From NCBI GenBank assembly GCA_052246725.1, contig JBQQCL010000011.1: a stretch of 64,000 bases of DNA. One strand, 5' to 3'. The first letter of the stretch is position 1; each line of letters begins with the position of its first letter. The translations under genes were made by a program, and so were the position numbers. Shown one piece after another: positions 8,194 to 16,918 of this stretch. Below the pieces are notes generated by a model. That model saw only the letters and a list, made by a program, of their open reading frames with translations. It searched no databases and was not told the origin of the DNA. Source of the DNA: Pseudalkalibacillus sp052246725. Its GTDB lineage: Bacteria; Bacillota; Bacilli; Bacillales; Fictibacillaceae.

Positions 8194-8709
8194 ATGCTGA
8201 AAATATTCACGACACAGCTGTCCGGTGTTTTTAAAAAGATAGATGAACAAGAAGACGATACGCTGGAAGATTGCTCCCGGTTGTTGGCCCAGACCATTAC
8301 CGGAAATGGCACAATCCACATAAAAGGGTTTGGTGAACTTGAGGGTATCGCTTCTGCTATTACAGGAAGCAGCGAAAGTCTCCCAGCATGTGTTCCATAT
8401 GGCGAGAATGTCGTTGAAGCTGGCGATTGCATCCTGGCGTTTGCCAATAAAGCACGGGACATAGAGATGGAAAAATTGGTCGCGCAGGCAGAATCAGAGG
8501 GTATATCTGTGGTGAGTGTCGCTGCAGTCGAAAAAGGAGATGAACCGATTCCAAATGAAGAATTTCATATCGACACAAAATTATTGAAACCTTTAGTCCC
8601 AGGTGATGATGGAGAACGGATCGGCTATCCTGTCTTTATGTTAGCCTTATATATCTACTATGCCCTGTACTTTAATACGAATGAAATGCTTGCGGAATAC
8701 GACGAATAA
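8194..8709 (+). CDS. ywjG: DUF2529 protein, YwjG-like
   Basis: 171-residue cytoplasmic protein of unknown function, recognised as YwjG by sequence character and by its position, divergent from spo0F and facing pyrG as in B. subtilis. The glycine-rich segment HIKGFGELEG near residue 45 and the alternating alpha/beta pattern suggest a nucleotide- or sugar-isomerase-like fold, which is inference only. Start ATG 8194 follows GAGAGGTG. No membrane segment beyond a hydrophobic stretch near the C-terminus (FMLALYIYYALYF), probably a buried helix. Confidence 0.85.
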   Translation: MLKIFTTQLSGVFKKIDEQEDDTLEDCSRLLAQTITGNGTIHIKGFGELEGIASAITGSSESLPACVPYGENVVEAGDCILAFANKARDIEMEKLVAQAESEGISVVSVAAVEKGDEPIPNEEFHIDTKLLKPLVPGDDGERIGYPVFMLALYIYYALYFNTNEMLAEYDE

Positions 8710-8766
8710 TTTTAATCTTATTAAATTTTTTTATTTTTTTTAATATTTTAGAAGGGAATTTGTAAA

Positions 8767-8892
8767 ATGATGGAGAAATATATGTTAAAGCATGACAAAA
8801 GTCACGCTTTTCAGCCTTCTCCTTTTCTACAGCCTAATCTTAATCCCCTCGTCTTTCATAGTCCCCACCCTACTCCCCAAAGCTATGAATAA
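8767..8892 (+). CDS. Possible 41-residue proline-rich small protein
   Basis: Short frame beginning ATGATGGAG with GAAGGG ten bases upstream, ending TAA at 8890-8892. The product is rich in Pro, His and Ser (PSPFLQPNLNP, HSPHPTPQ). It lies 57 bp after ywjG on the same strand across a very T-rich stretch and could be co-transcribed. I recognise no family; it may be a chance frame. The overlapping +2 frame (8792-9046) has no ribosome site and is not called. Confidence 0.3.
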   Translation: MMEKYMLKHDKSHAFQPSPFLQPNLNPLVFHSPHPTPQSYE

Positions 8893-9058
8893 GACAAAAA
8901 CGACCCGTTTTGATACTTCACCTAAGGCTGTAGATCGGGCCACATACATAATAGTGGATAGTAAGGACCATTCAAGTTACGTTCATTTCGGAAACCAGCG
9001 ACGAAATGATCGTGACTTGTTTTGGTTTGGCTCTGTTAAAAAATGATGGGTTGTTCTG

Positions 9059-9160
9059 TGAAGTTCACTGGCGAACCGTGAGCCTCCTCACGAACTTGGA
9101 GAGTTCGTTGCGGGTTCTCACCTGGCTCGCTGTCCCTGTAGGAGGCTCGTGAATTTCGTT
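9059..9160 (+). repeat. R1 repeat (diverged)
   Basis: GAAGTTCACTGGCGAACCG, a central ACGAACTTGG/AGTTCGT stem, CTGGCTCGCTGTCCC, GTAGGAGGCTCGTG and AATTTCGTT. Clearly R1 but worn. Together with the R3 pieces that follow, it fills the ywjG-pyrG gap. Confidence 0.65.
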
Positions 9161-9162
9161 GC

Positions 9163-9240
9163 AAAGCCGAGCCTTTGGCGCAGGCTGAGTCTTAGTTGAC
9201 CTGAAGAAAGTATTTAATACTTTCTTTAAGTGTCAAAAAT
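9163..9240 (-). repeat. R3 repeat (truncated)
   Basis: AAAGCCGAGCCTTTGGCGCAGG, CTGAGTCTTAG and a GAAGAAAGTATTTAATACTTTC hairpin followed by TTTAAGTGT. It lacks the AAAGAAAACTTGG end and is fused to the neighbouring R1 copy. Confidence 0.65.
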
Positions 9241-9344
9241 ACAACTGTCCAAAACTCTTGGAACTTTACAACTTTTTGAGAAAAAATTGTGAAAAGCAAT
9301 TCCTTTTCCTTCGTGCGGTGTATTGCTTCCGAAGCCGCCAGCTT

Positions 9345-9383
9345 GTGCACTTATATTGAAGAAAGTTCTTTATATGTAAAAAA
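9345..9383 (-). repeat. R3 fragment abutting the pyrG terminator
   Basis: GTGCACTTATATTGAAG, AAAGTTCTTTATATGT and AAAAAA: the R3 terminal hairpin ending exactly in the A-tract that is the U-tract of the pyrG terminator on the minus strand. Confidence 0.55.
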
Positions 9384-9411
9384 GCTGACCAAAGTATAAA
9401 CTCTGATCAGC
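9378..9411 (-). terminator. pyrG intrinsic terminator
   Basis: Stem GCTGACCA (9384-9391)/TGATCAGC (9404-9411) with one mismatch, followed on the minus strand by T6. Ten bases after the pyrG stop. Confidence 0.8.
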
Positions 9412-9421
9412 ACTCTTATCT

Positions 9422-11026
9422 TTACTTTTTCAAATTAGTAGCTGCATTCACGAATTCTCTGAATAACGGCTGTGGTTTTGTCGGTCTTGAGATGAATTCA
9501 GGATGGAACTGTGAAGCTACGAACCATGGATGATCCTTCAACTCGATGATTTCGACAAGACGACCGTCCGGGCTTGTCCCTGAGAATAAGAAACCAGCAT
9601 TCTCCATTTGTTCACGGTACTCATTATTGAACTCAAAACGATGGCGGTGACGTTCATAGACGACCTCATCGTTATAAGCCGCAAACGCATTGGTGCCTTT
9701 TCTAAGCTTACAAGGATATAGGCCTAAACGTAATGTTCCACCTAGATCTTCAACATCCTTCTGCTCAGGCAGCAAGTCAATCACTGGGTGCGTTGATGCT
9801 GGATCGATTTCAGCAGAATGCGCATCTTCATATCCTAAAACATTACGTGCGAACTCTACTGATGCGAGTTGCATACCAAGACAGATTCCGAACATTGGTA
9901 CGTTGTTTTCACGCGCATAGCGGATCGCTGAAATTTTCCCTTCGATTCCACGATCTCCAAAACCTCCTGGCACAAGGATTCCGTCAGCGTCTTCTAGGAG
10001 TTCCTTCACGTTTTCATCTGTCACTTCTTCTGAATTGACCCAATGGATATCAATGTCTGTATCAAACTCGTAACCCGCATGACGAAGGGATTCTACAACA
10101 GAAATATATGCATCCGGTAATGCGACATATTTTCCGACGATTGCGATTTTCGTCTTGTTTTTCAAGTTCGTAACGCGGTTGACGAGCTCTTTCCAATCGT
10201 CCATATCCGCTTCTTTACAGTTCAGCTTCAAATGATTACATGTAATTTGGTCAAGCTTTTGTGCTTGTAAGGCAAGAGGAACTTCATACAACGTATCGGC
10301 ATCCATCGCTTCAATAACCGCGTTAGGGTTGATATCACAGAATAACGCGATCTTGTCTTTCATCTCCTGCGGAAGCGGCATTTCGTTCCGAACAACGATG
10401 ACATTCGGCTGGATCCCAAGACTGCGCAGTTCTTTTACACTGTGCTGAGTTGGCTTCGTCTTCATTTCACCTGCAGCTTTTATATAAGGGACAAGCGTAC
10501 AGTGGATGTACATGACATTTTCAACACCGATATCACTCTTGATCTGGCGGATCGCCTCGAGGTATGGAAGACTTTCAATATCACCGACTGTACCACCGAT
10601 TTCAGTGATGACCACATCGGCATTCGTTTCACGTCCAGCACGGAAAACACGTTCTTTGATTTCGTTCGTGATGTGCGGAATGACTTGAACTGTTCCGCCA
10701 AGGTAATCCCCGCGACGCTCTTTTTTCAAGACTGTCGAATAAATTTTCCCTGTCGTAACGTTGCTATATTTATTTAGATTTATATCGATAAAACGCTCAT
10801 AGTGACCTAAATCAAGGTCTGTTTCAGCTCCATCATCCGTAACGAATACTTCCCCATGCTGATATGGACTCATCGTTCCCGGATCAACATTGATGTATGG
10901 ATCGAACTTTTGAATTGTCACATTCACTCCACGGTTTTTCAGAAGACGTCCCAGCGAGGCTGCCGTAATGCCTTTTCCAAGAGATGAAACTACCCCACCG
11001 GTTACAAAGATATACTTTTTCGTCAT
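9422..11026 (-). CDS. pyrG: CTP synthase (glutamine-hydrolysing)
   Basis: ATP-dependent amination of UTP to CTP. 534 residues with an N-terminal synthetase domain (VTGGVVSSLGKG P-loop at residues 8-19, EIGGTVGDIES) and a C-terminal class I glutaminase domain (nucleophile Cys in GICLGMQ near residue 380, His/Glu in FHPEF near the C-terminus). RBS AAAGGGGG. The 300-nt leader carries a CTP-sensing attenuator. Order rpoE-pyrG as in B. subtilis. Confidence 0.97.
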   Translation of the reverse strand: MTKKYIFVTGGVVSSLGKGITAASLGRLLKNRGVNVTIQKFDPYINVDPGTMSPYQHGEVFVTDDGAETDLDLGHYERFIDINLNKYSNVTTGKIYSTVLKKERRGDYLGGTVQVIPHITNEIKERVFRAGRETNADVVITEIGGTVGDIESLPYLEAIRQIKSDIGVENVMYIHCTLVPYIKAAGEMKTKPTQHSVKELRSLGIQPNVIVVRNEMPLPQEMKDKIALFCDINPNAVIEAMDADTLYEVPLALQAQKLDQITCNHLKLNCKEADMDDWKELVNRVTNLKNKTKIAIVGKYVALPDAYISVVESLRHAGYEFDTDIDIHWVNSEEVTDENVKELLEDADGILVPGGFGDRGIEGKISAIRYARENNVPMFGICLGMQLASVEFARNVLGYEDAHSAEIDPASTHPVIDLLPEQKDVEDLGGTLRLGLYPCKLRKGTNAFAAYNDEVVYERHRHRFEFNNEYREQMENAGFLFSGTSPDGRLVEIIELKDHPWFVASQFHPEFISRPTKPQPLFREFVNAATNLKK

Positions 11027-11220
11027 GTTGGTTCCCCCTTTGAGATCAATATGTTTGATTGGTTCTTTTGCCTATTCAAAATGTACCTGTAATGAAAACG
11101 GGAGTGCTTTATCTGTTCAACTCTGTTAGATAGTATTCTCATCCATGTAAAACTTAACAGCTTCAAATCGATGTGTTGGTGTTGATTACGGAAACCAACA
11201 AGAAAACTCTAACCAAAAAT

Positions 11221-11267
11221 AAAAAAACAAAAGCGACACCTGCCCTGTATGGGGGGCGCTTTTGTTT
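11221..11267 (-). terminator. pyrG leader attenuator (CTP-responsive)
   Basis: Perfect 11-bp stem (11225-11235 with 11257-11267) followed on the minus strand by T7 with further Ts. The 5' side of the loop carries CCCCCC (11256-11251 on the minus strand). In B. subtilis, low CTP makes RNAP add extra G residues at the GGGC start, and the poly-G tail pairs with the C/U-rich strand of this terminator to prevent termination. Start site, C-tract and terminator are all in place here, about 60-100 nt from the start. Confidence 0.85.
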
Positions 11268-11324
11268 AAGATTCGTAAAATAAACTATTAAATTCGCCAT
11301 TAATTTAAGACTATAAGTAAAGCC

Positions 11325-11361
11325 CAAAAATGATTCTATCTACTTTCTTGTCAATTGTCAA
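11325..11361 (-). promoter_or_regulatory. pyrG promoter with GGGC start
   Basis: Minus strand TTGACA (11361-11356), 17-bp spacer, TAGAAT (11338-11333), then seven bases to GGGCTTTAC beginning at 11325. The GGGC start is what reiterative G addition at pyrG requires. The promoter begins 7 bp after the rpoE stop, so pyrG is transcribed separately. Confidence 0.88.
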
Positions 11362-11367
11362 GATTAT

Positions 11368-11880
11368 TTATTTTTCTTTCTCTTTTTCCTCTTCTTCCTC
11401 ATCTGCAATGTCTTCATCTGAATCATCGTCATCATCAGAAAGATCTTCATCCTCAAAGTCCACATAGTCTTCTTCGTCTTCATCGTCATCAAAATCGTCG
11501 TCAAGATCGTCGAAGTCTTCTTCTAAATCCTCTTCAAAGTCTTCGAGATCCTCGTCATCATCCAATTTCGCTTTCGCTTTTTTACGTTTCTTAGGTTTGA
11601 TCGTTGTTGCCAGCTCTTCATCGCTGCTTTCAACTGGGTACCATACTTTCAATCCCCATTGGTTATCCCCGACACAAACGAAACGACCATCGATATTGAT
11701 GTCCGTGTAGAATTGAGCAACCCGTTGTTTTTGCTCTTCTGGGCTCAAATTTCGCATTTTAGAAACTTGCCCCATCAATTCAGTAAAAGGAGTCGGTTTC
11801 TTGTTATCTTTTAAAATATGAAATGCGATTTCAAGCATTGAAACTTCCTTTAGTTCTTCCTTAGAATACGTATCCAGCAT
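11368..11880 (-). CDS. rpoE: RNA polymerase delta subunit
   Basis: Firmicutes-specific RNAP subunit that aids recycling and promoter selectivity. 170 residues in two parts: a folded N-terminal HARE-HTH domain (about 1-90; YSKEELKEVSMLEIA, RFVCVGDNQWGL) and a disordered tail. A lysine patch (KPKKRKKAKAK) is followed by about 65 almost uninterrupted Asp/Glu residues, as in B. subtilis. RBS AAAGGA. The repetitive acidic codons account for the spurious antisense frame here. Confidence 0.95.
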   Translation of the reverse strand: MLDTYSKEELKEVSMLEIAFHILKDNKKPTPFTELMGQVSKMRNLSPEEQKQRVAQFYTDINIDGRFVCVGDNQWGLKVWYPVESSDEELATTIKPKKRKKAKAKLDDDEDLEDFEEDLEEDFDDLDDDFDDDEDEEDYVDFEDEDLSDDDDDSDEDIADEEEEEKEKEK

Positions 11881-12130
11881 CTACAGGCACGTCCTTTCTC
11901 TCGTTAATCAGTCGTTAGAGACTAATCTATAAACAAGGCTCACTTTACGAAATCGGCTGCCGACAGCAAAATCTTTCCTTACCGATTTATTCTAAGCTCA
12001 CCTAGCCATAACTAACGTAATCATACCATCCATTATAAACAAATTCTCTAAAGATATGCTATAGCTCTGCACAATTTTTTCAAATTATTCAGGTGAAAAT
12101 TCCTATATTGAGGGTAGCAATCATCCCGAA

Positions 12131-12235
12131 CTACAAAAAAATGAAGATTTCTTCAAAAATTTTAAAATAACTACAAAAGTGAGGAAATAACAACAAAAAC
12201 GAGTGGATTAACTACAAAAATGAAAAAAAGCAAGT
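12131..12235. repeat. ~20-bp-period tandem array (CTACAAAAATG phrase)
   Basis: Phrase AACTACAAAAATGAGG-like, with the CTACAAAA word (or a variant) at 12131, 12151, 12171, 12191 and 12212, a spacing of 20-21 bp. It is degenerate between units. Lies in the 435-bp gap between icmF and rpoE, which otherwise holds only the icmF terminator. Confidence 0.7.
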
Positions 12236-12248
12236 AACAACATCACAG

Positions 12249-12288
12249 AAAAAGAACCACCTCGAAGAAGAATCGTTCGAGATGGTTC
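12249..12288 (-). terminator. icmF intrinsic terminator
   Basis: Arms GAACCACCTCGAA (12254-12266) and TTCGAGATGGTTC (12276-12288) with one mismatch, followed by T5 on the minus strand, 27 bp after the icmF stop. Confidence 0.85.
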
Positions 12289-12315
12289 CTTACTATATCA
12301 TTTTTCGTCAACGTT

Positions 12316-15300
12316 TTACATATTCCGTCGGTATTTTCCACCAACTTCATAAAGTGCACGTGTAATCTGTCCAAGGCTTGCATGACGGACCGTTGTCATC
12401 AACTCTTCAAACAGGTTGCCGCCTGACAATGCTGTCTGCTTCAAGCGATGTAGAGCCTCAGTCGTTTTATCCGCATGCTTTTCCTGGAAGGAACGCAAAC
12501 TAGCGATTTGCTTTTCCTTTTCTTCTTTCGTGGCACGTGCCAATTGAAGGTTGAAGTCGTCCTCCGATGGTGGGTTCGGATTCAGGTACGTATTCACTCC
12601 GATGATCGGCAATGATCCATCGTGCTTCTTCATCTCGTAATACATCGACTCTTCCTGAATCTTACCACGCTGGTATTGTGTTTCCATCGCACCGAGTACG
12701 CCGCCTCGGGAATTGATGCGTTCAAATTCCTGAAGCACTGCTTCCTCGACGAGATCCGTCAACTCTTCGATGATGAATGAACCTTGCAGCGAGTTTTCAT
12801 TTTTCGCTAGACCGAGTTCCTTTGTGATGATCATTTGGATCGCCATTGCACGTCGTACGGATTCTTCCGTCGGTGTCGTGATCGCTTCATCATAGGAATT
12901 CGTATGCAGCGAATTACAGTTATCATAGATCGCCATCAACGCTTGTAACGTCGTACGGATATCATTGAAGTCGATTTCCTGCGCGTGCAGAGAGCGTCCT
13001 GAGGTTTGGATATGGTACTTCAGCTTCTGGCTTCGCTCATTGGCTTTATATTTATTTTTCATGACCGCTGCCCAGATCCTTCTCGCTACGCGGCCGATAA
13101 CGGTATATTCCGGATCGAGACCGTTACTGAAGAAGAAGGACAGATTCGGTGCAAATGTATCGATGTCCATCCCACGGCTCAAATAGTACTCTACATACGT
13201 GAAGCCGTTTGCGAGCGTGAGGGCAAGCTGCGTGATCGGGTTCGCACCTGCTTCAGCAATATGATATCCAGAGATCGATACAGAATAGTAGTTACGGACT
13301 TTGTTGTCGATGAAATACTCTTGAATATCCCCCATCAAACGAAGCGCAAATTCAGTTGAGAAGATACATGTGTTCTGTCCCTGGTCTTCCTTCAGGATAT
13401 CCGCCTGGACCGTTCCACGAACAACCGACAATGTCTTCGCTTTGATGTCATCCGCTTCTGCTTCTGTCGGCTTCCGGCCATTTTCTTCTTCAAAACGAGC
13501 AAGCTGTTGATCGACCGCCGTATTCATATACATCGCAAGGATGATCGGCGCTGGTCCATTGATCGTCATTGAAACGGATGTTGACGGTGCAGTCAGATCG
13601 AAACCTGCATAAAGCTTCTTCATGTCTTCGAGTGTACAGATGCTGACGCCGCTTTCCCCGACTTTTCCGTAAATGTCCGGGCGGTAATCTGGGTCTTCGC
13701 CATATAATGTCACTGAGTCGAAAGCTGTACTGAGACGCTTTGCCTCGTCATCCTTCGAAAGATAGTGGAATCTGCGGTTCGTGCGCTCAGGAGTCCCCTC
13801 ACCAGCAAATTGGCGCTTCGGATCCTCCCCTTTTCGTTTAAAAGGAAATACGCCAGCTGTGAACGGGTAGCGTCCCGGAACGTTTTCGAGCATTGACCAG
13901 CGGATGATTTCACCCCAGTCCTTGTATTTCGGTAGTGCGACTTTAGGGATATCAAGTCCAGAAAGACTTCGTGTCTTGAGCTCTGTCACGATTTCCTTAT
14001 CACGGATCTTCGTCACGAACTCATCTTTGCTGTATTGTTCTTTTAACGTATTCCATCCATCTAGAATTTCCTTCGCTTCAGGATGGAGCTTCTTCTCGTA
14101 ACCTTTTTTCACATCGGTCAACGTACGGATGGTCACTTCGCCGTCCGCATTCGTTTCTTCGATTGCTTCAAGTGTTCCTTCGATCTGGAACATTTTACGA
14201 GCTGTTTCGGATTGTTCCTTCACATATTCATGATAACCGCGTACGGATTGCACGATTTCATTCAGATAGCCGACACGGTCCGGCGGGATGATCATGTTCT
14301 GTTTTTCGACTTTCCCTTTTGTATCGAAAGACGTTTCCCACCCTAGATTGAATTTTTCATTCAAAACATTCACAAGTGCGCTGAAAAGGATGTTCGTGCC
14401 AAGGTCATTGAACTGGCTTGCGATCGTACCGAACACCGGCATGTCATCAAGATCTTTATCGAAAAGCATACGGCTCCGCTGGTATTGCTTTTTCACATCG
14501 CGTAATGCGTCCTCTGAACCTTTACGATCGAATTTGTTGATCGCGATCAAGTCTGCATAGTCGATCATATCGATTTTTTCAAGCTGGGATGGTGCACCGA
14601 ATTCGCTTGTCATCACGTACATCGATGCGTCCGAGATTTCCACGATTTCAGCGTTCCCTTGCCCGATTCCGCTCGTTTCAACGATGATCAGGTCATAGCC
14701 CGCAGCTTTTACGACCGAAAGCGCGTCGGTGATCGCTTCAGACAGCTCAGTTTTCGAACCACGTGTTGCAAGGCTTCTCATATAAACACGTGGTGAGTGG
14801 ATCGCGTTCATACGGATCCGGTCTCCAAGCAGCGCTCCTCCTGTTTTTTGTTTCGTCGGATCAACGGACAGAATTGCGACTGTCTTATCCTCGAATTCAT
14901 TCAAATAACGGCGGACGAGTTCATCTGTCAAAGAACTTTTACCCGCACCACCTGTTCCTGTGATCCCGAGGACAGGGACTTTATTCGCCATTTCCTTCAT
15001 TTGCGTGATCGCTTTTTCAGCAGTCGCAGCCATTTCCTTCTGTGTTTTTCCGAAGTTCTCAGCAACCGTGATCAATCGCGCAACTGCTCTCGGTTCTTTC
15101 GCCTTGAGATGCTCCATTTCATCGGTTAGATCTGAGAACGTTGGGAAATCACAATCCTTGACCATCTGGTTGATCATGCCCTGCAGGCCGAGCGTCCGAC
15201 CGTCTTCAGGTGAGAAGATACGGGCAACGCCGTACTCATGCAGTTCCTTGATTTCCTTCGGGATGATGACGCCTCCGCCACCTCCGTATACACGAATATG

Positions 15301-15576
15301 GGAAGCTCCATTTTCTTTTAAAAGATCGATCATGTATTTGAAATATTCAACATGCCCGCCCTGGTAGGAGGAGATGGCGATTCCCTGGACATCCTCCTGG
15401 ATGGCAGCCTGCACGACTTCATCGACGGAACGGTTATGTCCTAGATGAATGACTTCCGCTCCACTAGCTTGGATGATTCGACGCATGATGTTGATGGAAG
15501 CGTCATGGCCATCGAAAAGACTTGCGGCTGTAACAAAACGAACATGGTTCTTCGGTTTGTATACTTCTTTTTCCAT
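12316..15576 (-). CDS. icmF: Fused isobutyryl-CoA mutase IcmF
   Basis: Adenosylcobalamin-dependent interconversion of isobutyryl-CoA and butyryl-CoA (some members also act on pivalyl/isovaleryl-CoA). 1086 residues in the IcmF order: B12-binding domain (DGHD at 22-25, then GGGGG), a built-in MeaI-type GTPase chaperone (GTGGAGKSS, NKFD), then the mutase barrel (TINGPAP, QTSGRSLHAQE, SLHTNSYDEA). The ATG at 15576 is chosen because AAAGGAG lies nine bases upstream. The 25 extra residues possible from 15651 are partly encoded by the adjacent R2 repeat and should be rejected. Last gene of the acyl-CoA cluster. Confidence 0.94.
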   Translation of the reverse strand: MEKEVYKPKNHVRFVTAASLFDGHDASINIMRRIIQASGAEVIHLGHNRSVDEVVQAAIQEDVQGIAISSYQGGHVEYFKYMIDLLKENGASHIRVYGGGGGVIIPKEIKELHEYGVARIFSPEDGRTLGLQGMINQMVKDCDFPTFSDLTDEMEHLKAKEPRAVARLITVAENFGKTQKEMAATAEKAITQMKEMANKVPVLGITGTGGAGKSSLTDELVRRYLNEFEDKTVAILSVDPTKQKTGGALLGDRIRMNAIHSPRVYMRSLATRGSKTELSEAITDALSVVKAAGYDLIIVETSGIGQGNAEIVEISDASMYVMTSEFGAPSQLEKIDMIDYADLIAINKFDRKGSEDALRDVKKQYQRSRMLFDKDLDDMPVFGTIASQFNDLGTNILFSALVNVLNEKFNLGWETSFDTKGKVEKQNMIIPPDRVGYLNEIVQSVRGYHEYVKEQSETARKMFQIEGTLEAIEETNADGEVTIRTLTDVKKGYEKKLHPEAKEILDGWNTLKEQYSKDEFVTKIRDKEIVTELKTRSLSGLDIPKVALPKYKDWGEIIRWSMLENVPGRYPFTAGVFPFKRKGEDPKRQFAGEGTPERTNRRFHYLSKDDEAKRLSTAFDSVTLYGEDPDYRPDIYGKVGESGVSICTLEDMKKLYAGFDLTAPSTSVSMTINGPAPIILAMYMNTAVDQQLARFEEENGRKPTEAEADDIKAKTLSVVRGTVQADILKEDQGQNTCIFSTEFALRLMGDIQEYFIDNKVRNYYSVSISGYHIAEAGANPITQLALTLANGFTYVEYYLSRGMDIDTFAPNLSFFFSNGLDPEYTVIGRVARRIWAAVMKNKYKANERSQKLKYHIQTSGRSLHAQEIDFNDIRTTLQALMAIYDNCNSLHTNSYDEAITTPTEESVRRAMAIQMIITKELGLAKNENSLQGSFIIEELTDLVEEAVLQEFERINSRGGVLGAMETQYQRGKIQEESMYYEMKKHDGSLPIIGVNTYLNPNPPSEDDFNLQLARATKEEKEKQIASLRSFQEKHADKTTEALHRLKQTALSGGNLFEELMTTVRHASLGQITRALYEVGGKYRRNM

Positions 15577-15620
15577 TTTAGGCTTGCTCCTTTCGTCGGT
15601 TGGTTCATTTTTCTGTGTTG

Positions 15621-16084
15621 GCTGTTTTCGCAAACTTTGTTGCTCTTGCACTTAAAGAAAGTATAAAATACTTTCTTCAGTATAAGGGCAACTAAGGCTC
15701 GACCTACAAAAGGCTTGGTCTGGCCAAGTTTTCTTTAAAAGTCGTTGATTTCCGCTCCAGGATGCTCGCTTTCCGCGGGGCGTGCCGTGAGCCCACTCGT
15801 CGCCTTGCGACCTCAGGAGTCTCCTTTTCAAGGAAGCATTTGTGCTCCTGCGTCTACAAGAAAGTCCTGTCGAAGCTAGCTTCCTCGTCGCATGCCTTGC
15901 GAGGAGATTATTCAAGTAGAAGGCACGCTGATCCCGCAGGACAAGGAAAGCTTCGGCAGCGTTACATCGCACGAAGAAAATGCGATTTTCATTTTCGAGG
16001 AGTCTCGCACCTTGCTCTCCAATCAACTCGCACAAGGTGATTTTTTAAAATGACTCAAAAGCAACAATCTTTTAGAAAAGAGCC
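15621..16084 (+). repeat. R2 repeat, longest copy (464 bp)
   Basis: Starts GCTGTTTTCGCAAACTTTG and ends ATCTTTTAGAAAAGAGCC. It contains an R3 unit (about 15649-15748), an R1-like core (TTTCCGCGGGGCGTG, GATCCCGCAGGA), a GGAAGCATTTGTGCTCCTGCG stem region, and an extra module (about 15940-16000) with an ATGCGATTTTCATTTTCG hairpin found elsewhere only at 47713-48037. It fills the icmF upstream region. Frames within it are repeat noise. Confidence 0.85.
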
Positions 16085-16097
16085 TATGTTTTATATA

Positions 16098-16170
16098 TAT
16101 CAACGGGGGCGAGCGTTTTATCGGCGATTTTGATAAAATATCAGCGATTCCTAGAATATATCAGCGGTCC
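16098..16170. repeat. ~20-bp-period tandem array (TATCAGCG phrase)
   Basis: Word ATCAACG/ATCGGCG/ATCAGCG with its C at 16101, 16122, 16142 and 16162: spacing 21, 20, 20. Located between the R2 copy and the 3' end of the tetR gene. Confidence 0.6.
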
Positions 16171-16211
16171 GAGATCATTCGCCATTTTTCCGACACCCTC
16201 GCTTTCAAACT

Positions 16212-16859
16212 CTAAACCTTACTTGCCGGCCTGCCCATTTCGATTCCGTTCAATAAAAGCTGGATTTGGAATTTTGTGTACGCTTCCAAATCATAGTTCT
16301 TCTGCAGCGCCCATCGTCTGAACGTCCACATCTGTCCTTGAATCAGAATGGTATGTGCAAGCAGACTGACTTCCTCTTCCGATAAAGAGAGGTTACCTGC
16401 ATCGACCGAGCGCTGGATCAGCCTTTCGAATATTGCTGTCATCTCGATTTCTTTACGTAAGACGTACGGAAGTGCCTCATCTGATAAGGATTTCGCTTCC
16501 TGATACATGACAAGGACCTCATCCTGCATTTCATCCATTACTTTAAAATACGCAGCGATCGCTTCCTTGAGCCTGTTTATCCCTGGCTGATCCATGACGA
16601 TCTCACTTTGCAGGCGAGTCCGCACCTCATCGTAGATGGAATCACAGACAAGATACAGCACATCTTCCTTCGATCGGATGTACTCGTAAAGGGTGCCGAT
16701 GCTGAATCCAGCTGCTTTTGCGATTTCTCTTGTGGTCGTCCGATGGAATCCCTTGTCCTTGAAAAGCGTTACGGCTGCTTTCACCATTTCTTCACGACGC
16801 TTTTGTATGAGCTTCTCGTCTTTGACTAGTGAAGGTACTTTCTTCTTCCCCAACGTCAT
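16212..16859 (-). CDS. TetR/AcrR-family transcriptional regulator
   Basis: 215 residues: N-terminal TetR helix-turn-helix (about 20-65; TTTREIAKAAGFSIGTLYEYIRSKEDVL) and an all-helical ligand domain. It sits between meaB and icmF in the acyl-CoA cluster, so an acyl-CoA-sensing regulator of this cluster is the natural inference; TetR proteins such as FadR act this way in Bacillus. The ribosome site AAGAGAGAGGG is close to the ATG. Candidate operators are the palindromes at 23106-23117 and 25441-25454, neither proven. Confidence 0.85.
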   Translation of the reverse strand: MTLGKKKVPSLVKDEKLIQKRREEMVKAAVTLFKDKGFHRTTTREIAKAAGFSIGTLYEYIRSKEDVLYLVCDSIYDEVRTRLQSEIVMDQPGINRLKEAIAAYFKVMDEMQDEVLVMYQEAKSLSDEALPYVLRKEIEMTAIFERLIQRSVDAGNLSLSEEEVSLLAHTILIQGQMWTFRRWALQKNYDLEAYTKFQIQLLLNGIEMGRPASKV

Positions 16860-16918
16860 CCCTCTCTCTTAGTCGATATCGTTTATACGCTTTGTAGTCT
16901 CACATCTGGTGGATTCGT

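Noticed and set aside
8792..9046. 84-residue plus-strand frame with a hydrophobic start
   Set aside because: No ribosome site, runs into R1 repeat sequence, composition unlike a protein; overlaps a better supported but still doubtful short frame.
11355..11594. His/Leu/Arg-rich plus-strand frame
   Set aside because: Antisense of the acidic tail codons of rpoE.
15652..16040. Long frames on both strands inside the R2 repeat
   Set aside because: The same peptides (for example SSHALRGDYS) recur in every R2 copy; they are translations of repeat DNA, without ribosome sites.
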